The notes under the pieces were generated by a model, which did no database searches, was not told the origin of the DNA, and saw only the letters and a program-made list of their open reading frames with translations. This document shows positions 33,596-42,929 of a stretch of DNA of 64,000 nucleotides, in pieces. Source of the stretch: Euglena gracilis (Eukaryota > Euglenida > Euglenophyceae > Euglenales); NCBI GenBank assembly GCA_039621445.1, contig CP154954.1:39145816-39209815 (forward strand). The letters are read 5' to 3'. The stretch's first letter is position 1, and each line of letters begins with the position of its first letter. A program made the position numbers and the translations under genes.

Positions 33596-33922
33596 CTACC
33601 CTGTAAAAGTCTGGGAGAGGTTGCAACTCAGGCAGCACAAAACCGTACCCCATATTTTGCAAAGGCAAAACCCCTGAAAAAGGCTCTGGAAAACACGGTT
33701 GGTTGGAAATGACAACCTGGCCATCCCCACCCTGAAATTCCAACATCTGTCCCATATTTGTGGGGGTTCTGAGTTCAGATAAACTGGTTTCGGGTCCCAA
33801 CTCCCTGTTCCCCGAAACTCCAATCGTCAGATTTGCCAACTGAGATTGGGCCATTGGCTGATCATCAAAGAAAACATTCTGAGCAGGGATTTCATACCCA
33901 AAATTTCCGACAGAAGGCTGAA

Positions 33923-33942
33923 GGATCAACCTCTGCTTACCA
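33923..33942 (-). other. Element B primer binding site, initiator tRNA-Met-like
   Basis: Two bases inside the 5' LTR the minus strand reads TGGTAAGCAGAGGTTGATCC. This resembles the TGGTAGCAGAGG start of primer sites complementary to initiator tRNA-Met, with one inserted A. Element A uses a similar sequence. Confidence 0.65.
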
Positions 33943-33944
33943 TT

Positions 33945-35029
33945 TTTCACACCCGTGCTGCTGTGTCCCCCGGCAGCGCTGGGGTGAAGCGGAAACCCCC
34001 GCCCCGGGCCAGTTTCCGGCGTAGGATCGTTTTTTGGCTCCTCGAGCCGACTTGTGTCGGAAATTTTTTCCCATTCTGGCCCCCCCTGTGGCCGAAACTG
34101 GGCCATCATTTCCAACGAGGAACTTCCCAGTGGACCCTCCCCGACCCCTGAGGGGGGTGTCACTGGGATCTCCAAGGGGGGTGCCTTTGGGGTTTCAACC
34201 CCTCCCTGCTCAGCTGAACCAGTGAGAGCCAACACCCCCCCTGGGTGTCATTTCTCACAGTTTCTGGGCCAAAAAGGGGGTTTTGGGGTGAAAAATGGCC
34301 TGTGGTTGCCTGAGTTGAAGAGACCCACCCCCCTGCCCCTTTTCCCACAGATGAGGTGGGGGGAAGACAAACCTCTCCTTCTTCAAATGATTGATTTTGT
34401 TGATCTTCCATTGCAATTGAAATTCCAAACTCAATTCTTGATTGTAATTGGATGTATTTGCCCACAACAAGTACAATGGTGTAAAAGGTAAAGAGGAAAA
34501 CCCTGTGAAAAGAAAATGATTTTGATGCCCTTGATGGGCAGTTAAATTTAGGATTGAGTGCGCTGATTCCTAAGCGCTCTCAAATCCCAAATTCTTGCCC
34601 ATTGCATCAAAATCAACCAACCAAAGTCAAAATCAAGGTGTCCCCCCTTGATTTTGATAAATTATGCTGAATTCCATCATTATTGAGCTTTGCAAACCCC
34701 TGCAAAAACTCCAGGAACTCAGGCGCCAATCTCTTAAAATTCTGTTCCAAGCGCTTGCAAGCGCTCTCACTAAATCCAACATTTTCCCTCAAAACCAAAG
34801 GAGAAATGCATAAAAAGCTTAAATTGTGCTAAAAACCCAAAATCACCCTTTGGGAATACCTAGCATCACTCAATCTCTCTCCTTGCACAACCAAACCATG
34901 GGCGCCCTGGGAGAGGGAATTTTAATGGAAATCTTTAGAAAGCCTTAAAATTAGAGCAAAACCGCCCTCAAAAGGCCTTCTAAAAGGGAAAAACTCCGCC
35001 GCCCGGCGGTCGACCTCAAACGGTCGTCA
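33945..35029 (-). repeat. Element B 5' LTR
   Basis: 1085 bp, partner of 21506-22594. The outer edge (TGACGACCG on the minus strand) abuts CACCAGTATC of element A's RNase H coding sequence. Differences from the 3' LTR are a few substitutions, a change in a C-run and a small indel near 34835. Confidence 0.9.
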
Positions 35030-36625
35030 CACCAGTATCTGGACCAGGCTGCTGGCTATCCAGCTGCGGAATTTCTGGAGAATTAGCACAATGGCATATG
35101 TCTCCTTTTCGCGAACGCTCCGTTTAACCTGTCCTTTCCCGTTGTCGCCCTGTAGCTTCCTGCTGAAGAAAGCCACAGGTCGGAGTTTATTTGCCGCATT
35201 ATGCTGGATAAGAACCCCGCCAACAGCGTAATCGCTGCTGTCGACCTCCAGGACGTACGGTTTGTATGGATCCGCGATATCGAGAACCACGTTCTCGACG
35301 AGCAAGTCCTTGATTTTATTTAAGGCCTCGCGCATTTGGTCATCCCAAATGACTTTTGCGTTATCGGGTGTCCGATTTTTGAGTTGTCGGGTTAGGGGTA
35401 CCGCGATTTTCGCGAAATCTTTCATGTAAATCGCGTAGTATTGGGCTAATCCCAAAAATCCCTTTAAATGCGTTAAGGTCTTAATGACCTCAGGAGTCCA
35501 TTTCTTAATGGCCTCCATCTTGCTGGGTGCGGCTTGACGCTGCCCGTTGCTCAGGATATGCCCGCAAAACTTAATAATTTTGCGAAACAGGTGCATTTTG
35601 GAACCCTTGACAAACAGCACATGCTTTTTGAACGCGGATAATACCGCCCGCTCATCGCGATAATGCGGTTCGAGGATATCCTCGCCCGATTTCGCGGATG
35701 GCGGTTGGGTTCCCACCAGTACATCATCGATGTACACCAGAGCAAACGGTAATTCGCGCAAAACCCACTGGATCATGCGTTGAAACATGGCTGGGCCATT
35801 CTTAACACCCATAGGGAGTACCGTCCATTGGTACACACCCTTGGATGTCACGAATGCCGTGTACAGTTGTGAATCAGGGTGCAAATACATCTGATGAAAA
35901 CCGTCTTCTAGATCAAAGATTGACCACAACCTGTTATCCGATTGTTTGGTGATCAAATCCTCGATCAGCTGTACCGGGAAGGGGTCATCCTTCGTTTGGG
36001 AGTTCAGGTACCGGTAATCCAGCACCAATCTCCACTTCTTCTGACCAGACTGGTCAGCGGGTTTGTGCACCACAAAAGCTTGTGATGTCCATTCGCTCTT
36101 GGAAGGGATAATCCACTTCCGCTGGATGAGCTTCTCAATCATCTCGTTGAGAGCTTGTTCGCGTTTAACCGAACAACGGAAGAATTTCCGGTGCATGGGC
36201 TTAGCGCCATCCTTGAGCTCGATTTTGCAAACACCGAACAGACCGCGAATCGCGGGGTCGATGTCGCAGGCGTAAACTGGGTTATCCAGTACACCATGGA
36301 ATTCGCGAGTAATACGCGAACAATAGTCAGCAGACTTGGGGTGTTGGTCCGCACTCTCAATAACCGCAGAAATGTGCGTTGAGGGTGTGGCATCCCCATT
36401 GGTACCAGGGTATCTTGGCACACGCAAATCGGATATTCCGTATGCGTCAAAGAAACAAACGCGAAAAATGATTTCTTTAACAGGTGGTAAAAATAATCTA
36501 CAAAAGTCCTCGAATAGTGGTACATCAGCGGGTAAATCCCACCAATGAAAACATACATAGGATAGTTTGATGAAACCAATCCGCATTCGGATTGACGGGT
36601 ATGAGGAGAGATCCTCGCGCTTCAT
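35030..36625 (-). pseudogene. Element A reverse transcriptase and first part of RNase H
   Basis: Longest intact stretch of element A: 532 codons on the minus strand. After about 130 residues of connector comes the RT: AKPMHRKFFRCSVKREQALNE, IIPSKSEWTSQAFVVHKP, KKWRLVLDYRYLNSQT, motif A SIFDLEDGFHQ, motif B GVYQWTVLPMGVKNGPA, motif C FALVYIDDVLVG, then FCGHILSNGQ and LKGFLGLAQYYAIYMKDFA (thumb). RNase H: YVLEVDSSDYAVGGVL and REKETYAIVLILQ, cut at SLVQILV by the 5' LTR of element B. The same region in copy C is about 97% identical by eye but broken. Confidence 0.92.
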
Positions 36626-38040
36626 CGCGGAGGATTTTATACACCACAGCCAGAAGAAGTTTAGGGGGAGGGTTCAACCAAAGCACCGTATCACCCCAAA
36701 TTTTAAGGAATGTGTTGGAGTGTCGCGACCAATGTCGCGACAAGCGTGCATGTGCTTGTGATGAAAACGCATCAATTTCCAACGACAAATCGAAGGAATC
36801 AGCCAAAGCCGCGATTTTGGAGAACCATTCCTCCAAAATACGGTATTGACCAAAATTAAATTCGTTCCATACGCGCATCGCGTATGTGTCAACCTGGTTC
36901 GCAGGTCGAAGAGCGGTAACGCAATTCAGGGAACCGCAAACATAGGCCAAGGGTGTGTCATCCACACTCCCAAGGGGCATTCCCAAAGGTTGATGGGTTG
37001 GATGGGTGCATACCCAGTACATATCATGCCAGATGGAGGTGGGGGAGGTGTGCGACACGGATTTCGCGGTCCCAAACAACAAGGCAATTCCTCGTTGTTG
37101 CAGCACTTGATGTACGGTCGCGCATTGCGATCCGCAACCAAGTGTATGGGTTCGCGAAATCGGGATTAGTGTTGATGTTTGGACTAAACATCCACAATCG
37201 AAATCTGGCTGGGCGGAAATTCTCCTACAGTGCACACATTGGAAGGAAGTGTCGGAGTAGTGGTCCTGGTCGCGCATGTTTGTCTGGTGGGGTTGTGTGT
37301 AAAAGTTGGGTTGCGCTTGTGTAGCTGCTGGGGGGCGTACAGGTGTATCTGAAAGCGATACATCTGGTGGAAAACGGGGTATTGGTGCAGCTGGGCGACT
37401 ACTCGACACCGTGATCACTTCAGGCCTTTGGGCTTTCGTCTTGTAACCCAGTGGAAAGAGGGGGGTACCGCTTCTCGCTTGCCCTGCCTCATGGGGAACG
37501 GAAGTTGGTGTGTCAATGGGCAGGGGGTGAACTTTCTCGGTACTCCCGGTGTGGAAAACGTTGGTAGGTGTGGTTGGTAACGGGGTAAAAGTTTTTGAAA
37601 ACGGTGTGGAAAAATTGGTGGCTGTCGCGGTTGACGCCACTGGTGATGAGGGTTTGGGGGGCAATGAAGAGAATGGTGATGTGCGCAAACCGTGGGAGTG
37701 GCAATCCACTACCAGCCGGTGCTGACGTAAAAAGGGGTATCCCAGAATTACGTCAGAACCATGGATTCCGGATTCGTATCCCCAGGTAGCCGGAAAATTT
37801 TGCGGTTGGGGGGGGTGTGAGTGGTGCTTGGGGATGAGGGGTAGGACTAAGTCCAAAAAGCATCCCAAGTCACCATCGCACATGGGGGTGTTGCCAGCCG
37901 TCGTAATTTTGATCGGCTTCTTGGCTTTCACCAAGGGGGGTGTTGGTATCAACCCGAACCGAAAAAGTGGTGCAATGCGACAACCAGTGTCAATGAGAAT
38001 TTTGACTTTTGCACAAAAATTTTTGGGTTTTGATTTCTGC
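36526..38040 (-). pseudogene. Element A protease and Pro/Thr-rich connector
   Basis: Minus-strand frame. At its N-terminal edge (about 38015-37945) lies KILIDTGCRIAPLFRFGLIP, a retropepsin active site (DTG), followed by KKPIKITTAG, a long loop, and GSDVILGYPFLRQHRLVVDC (ILG motif). The remainder is a Pro/Ser/Thr-rich region and then a Cys/His-containing stretch (QCVHCRRIS, DFDCGCLV, HTLGCGSQCATVHQ) before the RT connector. The Cys-rich part is conserved in copy C, so it was under selection in the family; no known domain was recognised. The frame changes near 38010 relative to the Gag C-terminus and again near 36550 relative to the RT. Confidence 0.8.
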
Positions 38041-39659
38041 TCGGACCAAAAGTTCCATGGGGGGTAGGCAAAGTGAAGGGTCTGGCGAAAATACGTTTTC
38101 TTGCCAGCTTTCCCATGAACCCTTTCCTACTTTGCACAACATTCCGAGCGGAAAGTTGGAGTGGGGGGTGGGGGACCCGAAAATTTTCCGGGTACCGACC
38201 AGGAAGGCAGATGGGCAGGGGGGGGCAGGGTTGATCAGGTCCTACCTCCATCTGTTCATCAGCCCAGAGGTCCGTGCCCTCGGACCTCGGGCTCCCCTGC
38301 TCCATGTCCGAACCGGCCGAATAGTCGGCTATGGGCCTTTTAGAGGTATAAACGGATTTCAACGTGCGCACCGCCATGCGGGCTTCGTCAAAATTGGTAT
38401 CCGTGGTCTCATCCCCCTCCCTGACCGAAGCCGGGGTGTCATCCTCCAAACAAGATATCTTGAAAACGACTTTATGGCGGTTGGAGGAATGACCCTTGTC
38501 ACCGCGATTCATACCGCGATGACGTTGGCCAGGGCGCGGAGAACGAGAACGTGGACATTTGGATGAGTGGTCATCACTCGATCCACAAAGCGAACACCGA
38601 GATTTGTGTCGCGAATATGGATAACGGGGGGATCGGTTTCCCGATTTCCCGTCAAACCGTCGTGGTGACCGGGTATCCCGTCGACCATGACCGGTGTATC
38701 AGGGTTTTCCCAATGAGGATCGCGAAGAGGATGATCCGCTTCGTGAACGCGATCGCGATGCCTCGCGATAAGGATCACGCTTCTTGGCCGGGGCACCGGG
38801 TGACCTACCCCGAGGGGTACCGTGTTTCCGCTCATCGCGGAACGGGATCCGGGGGCTAATACCACCGGAACGGGGACCCGATGACTGTGAATTGCCCGAT
38901 TGGCGTGAAAGCGCGGAGGAACCCAAACCCGGTGATGAGGTCGAGCCTCGCGGGCTCTGAACACGCTTTTGTGCTTCTGGATTAGGGCACTCCCGAGACA
39001 TATGTCCCGATTTGTCCCAAAAAGCACACTTTATCCGTGGCTTGGTCCGAAGAACGCGGGTATCGCGTTTTCAATCCCGTGGCGGGTGAAGTGGGTGAAA
39101 CCGGTGATTTTTGCAATGCGTTTACCGAACCAGCCGGTAATCCAGTGGTTGGGTGTGCATTATACGCGGATTGAATCTGACCAAGAAGCTGTGATAGCTT
39201 CAACTGCTTGGAAACATAATTCCAGCGTTGGTGAAGAGTCATGGGATGACTCGCCAACTCCTCACGGTGGATATCCTTAATGAGGCTAGGCGTGAAATGC
39301 ATGAGAACAGAGTCAAACTGTTCGCGCATTTGCTTTTCACTGAGTTCATCCACTTCAGCAGCAAGTCCTAACCATTTGGCATACCATTGGTCAATGGACT
39401 TCCACTTGCGATCGGGTGGGGCGCATTGCCGCCACTTGGTCTCTAGAGTAATCCTAGCGACCAAACTTGAACTGGTGGAAGCGTATTGCTCCACCAGGTC
39501 ATCAAAGGAAACGCGGTAGCGAATGACGAGTTGTCGCGCGCGCTCCTTCTCATCCTCTGGGAGGCAATCGATGAATTCCATCTTGATCACCTCCGGGTTT
39601 GTGTCCTGGGTTGGCCCCTTCAATGCCCAGTAGTACTCCCAGTCCCGGAAAAACTGTCT
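38041..39659 (-). pseudogene. Element A Gag: capsid C-terminal part, zinc knuckle, SR-rich tail
   Basis: Minus-strand capsid sequence: after a TGA near 39661 the frame continues RQFFRDWEYYWALKGPTQD and VIKMEFIDCLPEDEKERAR through ASTSSSLVARITLETKW. A frameshift near 39010 leads to a degenerate knuckle, CAFWDKSGHMSRECP, in which the second Cys is Trp. It is followed by Ser/Arg repeats (EASRSRSRSGSSSSRSS). A further region (38512-37949) joins to the protease. Gag packages element RNA. This whole block is missing from copy C. Confidence 0.78.
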
Positions 39660-42308
39660 TCATGTGGTTGGATCACCGTCCCACTGGGGTTTCACCTTGT
39701 TCGCGATTGCGATGGTGCCTTTGAAGTCTTTCTGAGAAACCCAATGACCCTCGGTGGTATTCTGTGGATTCGGGCCCGGGTACGCTCGAGCACCAAGCGT
39801 ATCCTTTCCGGATTCTTGTCGGAATCGCGAAATTTCTGGTGAAGGTGAATCCTGGTACCGGATCTCCGGTCGCAAACCCTGTTGGTCACCCGTAATAGGG
39901 GGACACTCCGGTGTGGGGGTATGTCGTGCATGCAACATGTGACCCACTCCCAGTGTACAGGTTTGGCACATTCTACGCACAAGCATGGAATGATGGATTT
40001 CTTGGTGGAGACTTGGCGGAATCGCCGTGTTTTCCGAAAATTCGGTTCCCTTATTGGGAAATTCATCCGAAAACTGGGTTTGGGTTGTGGGCAAGGCCAA
40101 TGGTGGCACAATTCGCGGAATCGCGGGTTGTGACACTCGGGACACGGGTGGTGGTGGTGGTGCATGTGCACCTAGATTCGGGTTGTGAAAACGCGAATCT
40201 GGAACATTTGGCGCATCTTCGGCAATGCATACTGTCGAATTTCGGTTTGAAACCCGCTGTTGGTTGGACACATTGTCCAGACCCACAGACAAGTCATGCA
40301 CACTATGCTGCAAATGCTCAGCGAGTTGGAGTTGGCCGCAAATACGGTCAACCTCATCCTCCAAAGCGCGAATATGCTTGCGGTAACGGGAAAAGTCATC
40401 CGTGTGCAGAATCCTTTCGGATATTCCGGTGACATCTTGGACAAGTTTCCCGTGAGACTCATCCAGTAATTGGAGTTGTCCCGTTAATGCTTTTACAGCT
40501 TTTGAGAGAATCTGCAAAGGTGGTGTCACCTTGGTTGGTGTGGTAGTGGATACAACCGGTGCAGGGTCATCCGACAACGTGTTTGTGGTACCCACGGGCA
40601 AATTTCCGGGTTGTGGCTTATCCAAAAACGCGGAAATTCGCTCATCCAACCTGGTAATCTCACCTTTCGTGGATCGGGCATTCCGATTCACCGATTCTTC
40701 AAGCCGTAATAGGCTGTTGCAAAAATCTTGCAAGGTTTCCTGATTGTCGGTGAGCATTTTTTCAGAAAATGCCTCGAAATTAGGTTTCTAGGTATTCCGT
40801 GAACTGGAACCTGCAGGCAAAGACTGCATTTCCGTTAATTTCGTAGAAACCGATGCATACCGGGTCTGGAGTTCCCCAATAGCAGTCTGAATACCGCTAA
40901 TGTCCGGAACTCGGTGGGAAAGTGCGGAATTGCTTTGTTGCAAACCCGCAATGGCTGAGTTAATCCCGCCAATGTCGGACTGCAACTGCAATCGCAGGGA
41001 ATCCTGCCGTTGCGCCATTACCGCGACTTTCGCGCTCAGATTGGATAATCCAACCTGATTTGCGTCACAATAGCGGGTTTTCTGCTCCAAACGGGAAAGT
41101 CGCTCCTCCAACTGCCGCACATACGTGTGGGGAGCAAAATTATCGTTGGCTTGTGACTGGAATTGCCCAAACTTTTCCGTTTCATCGCACAACAGCATAA
41201 TGGGGTGTTGCGATTCATGGAAAGTTGCGGATAGGGTGGTGAAATGGTCCATAGACACAAATCCACCAGAACTGGATGTTGCAGACGAGGAATCTCGTGC
41301 ATGCAACTGTTGTTGCAAATGCAACAACGCGGATGAACAGGACTCCATTTGTCCCGATAGGTGTTGTAGTGAGTCATGCAAGTGCAGAAACTTGGAGTCA
41401 TTCCGCGTTTCCGCTTCATGCATGCATTTACTAATTTGCCGGAAGTTCTGCGGGAGTTGTTGGCACATTTTGTCAAAGGTTTCCCGAAAGTTTGCAAGGT
41501 CAATACCCGCACTTTCAAAATTCCTCTGGCAATATTTGCCAACTTCCTGCAAGTAATTCCAGCAGTGTTCCAGCTTGGTGAAGACATGTCTCTGGTTGTC
41601 CTCATCAAACTGAAGCACTTTGTTCAGTGCGGTTGCACATTCTGCAACGCATTGTTGCACATGGTGGAACTGCCTCACAAGGGGGTGATCCCCTGGAAGC
41701 CGAGCAACGATATCGTGCACATCCTCAGCAGTGAGGAGCTCACCAGTGCCCTTCCCATAGCCATCCATTGGTTGGGATGTACCGGAGAATTCCGGTACCA
41801 CTAGACGAGTCTCCACTTGCCAAGGCAGTGCCGGATAGCACCCAAGATCGGGTGGTGGTGGCAAAGCTCTGTAAGGGTTTGCCGGTGGAAGAGCGGGTGG
41901 GGGTTGAAAGAAACACGGGGTTTTTAGTCCACCATCACCAGAGAAGCCCGGTGGCGGAATCACCACGGGTCTGTCTGGTGTATGCAGCTGCACCATTGCC
42001 GCAAACGGAGGCGAATACCCCCGTTGTGGCAAGGTGAGTGCGGAAGAGGCCGCATTGGCCTCTGAGGCCAATGATGTGGAGGGCTCATCGCCGACCACTG
42101 TCAATGATGACAATTGTTGCAGTCTTGACAATTGAGCCAATTGTGCCTCATCGGCGTGGGAAATGGAAGCACTTTCACATAATAGCTTCCAATCCCCTGT
42201 TTCTTGGTCAATGTCTTGCAATGATGCCAGTAATAAGGCATAGTTGAATTGATGGTTGGGGCTTGTGCTTTTCATCTTTCTGATGGCAAAAACAACAAAA
42301 ACCCACAA
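39660..42308 (-). pseudogene. Element A Gag, N-terminal part
   Basis: Two minus-strand frames in phase apart from one TAG near 40788: 42308-40788 (506 codons) and 40757-39660 (365 codons). A likely start is the Met of MKSTSPNHQFNYALLLASL (about 42275). Long amphipathic helices and Gln-rich coiled coils dominate, with Pro-rich spacers (PPPALPPANPYRALPPPP). The end has PQWDGDPTT just before a TGA, the typical W-D/G start of a Ty3/gypsy capsid. Copy C contains the segment LPRLEQKTCYYDANQ through LLRLEESVNRNA but nothing further N-terminal. Confidence 0.78.
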
Positions 42309-42462
42309 AACTAAGCAGTTGTGCTGGCACCAGAGGGGCTGTAACGGGTAATACCGTACAGAGCCTTCCGGAGCTTGCTCGTCTGCTTAGACGTTGACTA
42401 GAAGCCGGGAGCTGACGCTGCGACCGTGATAACGGTGCAGGGGCCCTCCGCTGCCAGTCAGC
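42309..42462 (-). other. Element A 5' leader
   Basis: Untranslated leader between Gag and the primer-site repeats. Contains a short ACGG-GTAATA-CCGT hairpin at 42344-42357. No gene. Confidence 0.5.
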
Positions 42463-42620
42463 GTAGGATCGAACCAATCTGCTACCAAGTGTAAAACCTG
42501 GAAGCTTTTCTTTCTGTGAAGTATGTGTAGGATCGTAACCAAATCTGCTACCAAGTGTAAACCTGGTACCTTTTCTTTCTGTGAAGTATGTGTAGGATCG
42601 TAACCAAATCTGCTACCAAG
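42463..42620 (-). repeat. Three tandem copies of the element A primer binding site region
   Basis: A 64-66-bp unit is present two and a half times. Each unit contains TGGTAGCAGAT followed by TGGTTCGATCC or TGGTTACGATCC on the minus strand (complements at 42478-42487, 42544-42553 and 42609-42618), a good match to a primer site for initiator tRNA-Met. The copy at 42618 begins two bases from the 5' LTR end and is the normal primer site; the other two are extra. Confidence 0.8.
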
Positions 42621-42929
42621 TGTACGTCTGATTCCCCAATTCCCCTTTCCCAATTCCCAAAAGCCTTCGCTTTCGCCTTGGCGCACCTACTTGGGAACTG
42701 AAAATCAGAGTAACAGAAAACCCTTTTCCCACTTCCCAAGAAGCAAAGCACAGAGCAATGCAGGGAGGACGGACTGGATATCCAAGTCCGGTCCGGAGAA
42801 AAGGAAGACAAACAGAATAAAGAATACCACCTGTGGAGAGAGAAGGGGCACCCATTAGGAAATCCTAATAGGATCTGCTTCCATCCTAACTTCCTCAACG
42901 GAAGGGGACAGAAGCATACGCCTGGTACA
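42621..42929 (-). repeat. Element A 5' LTR
   Basis: 309 bp, TG...CA ends with a TGTAC/GTACA inverted repeat, about 99% identical to 12992-13299. The outer edge abuts satellite sequence resuming at CACCAGCAGCC (42930). Confidence 0.85.

Larger units (their letters stand above)
21506..35029 (-). mobile_element. Element B: Ty3/gypsy retrotransposon carrying a cytosine methyltransferase
   Basis: Bounded by direct repeats of 1085 bp (33945-35029, 5' LTR on the minus strand) and 1089 bp (21506-22594, 3' LTR) that differ at about ten sites. It sits inside the RNase H coding sequence of element A: the uninterrupted sequence is seen in copy C near 51645. CACC flanks both ends (21500-21503 and 35030-35033), a probable 4-5-bp target duplication. 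A primer binding site lies inside the 5' LTR and a G-rich polypurine tract before the 3' LTR. Coding order, after undoing an internal inversion: Gag, methyltransferase, protease, RT, RNase H, integrase, chromodomain. Stops and frameshifts make this copy defective. Confidence 0.9.
12992..42929 (-). mobile_element. Element A: Ty3/gypsy chromodomain retrotransposon, interrupted by element B
   Basis: LTRs of 309 bp (42621-42929, 5') and 308 bp (12992-13299, 3') in the same orientation bound a minus-strand element. It has a tRNA-like primer binding site next to the 5' LTR and a G-rich polypurine tract next to the 3' LTR. Order on the minus strand: gag (42308 to about 38.04 kb), protease, RT and the first part of RNase H (to 35030), [element B], rest of RNase H, integrase and chromodomain (21500-19655), then a large extra coding region (about 19430-14122). 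Without B it is about 16.4 kb, large for Ty3/gypsy. The LTRs differ at three substitutions and one indel (about 1%). No clean target-site duplication was seen at its ends. Confidence 0.85.

Noticed and set aside
33375-34235. Open frame with a Lys-rich tract crossing the element B 5' LTR
   Set aside because: It is made of LTR sequence, the primer site and the oligo(A) tract read through by chance; Gag starts further in.
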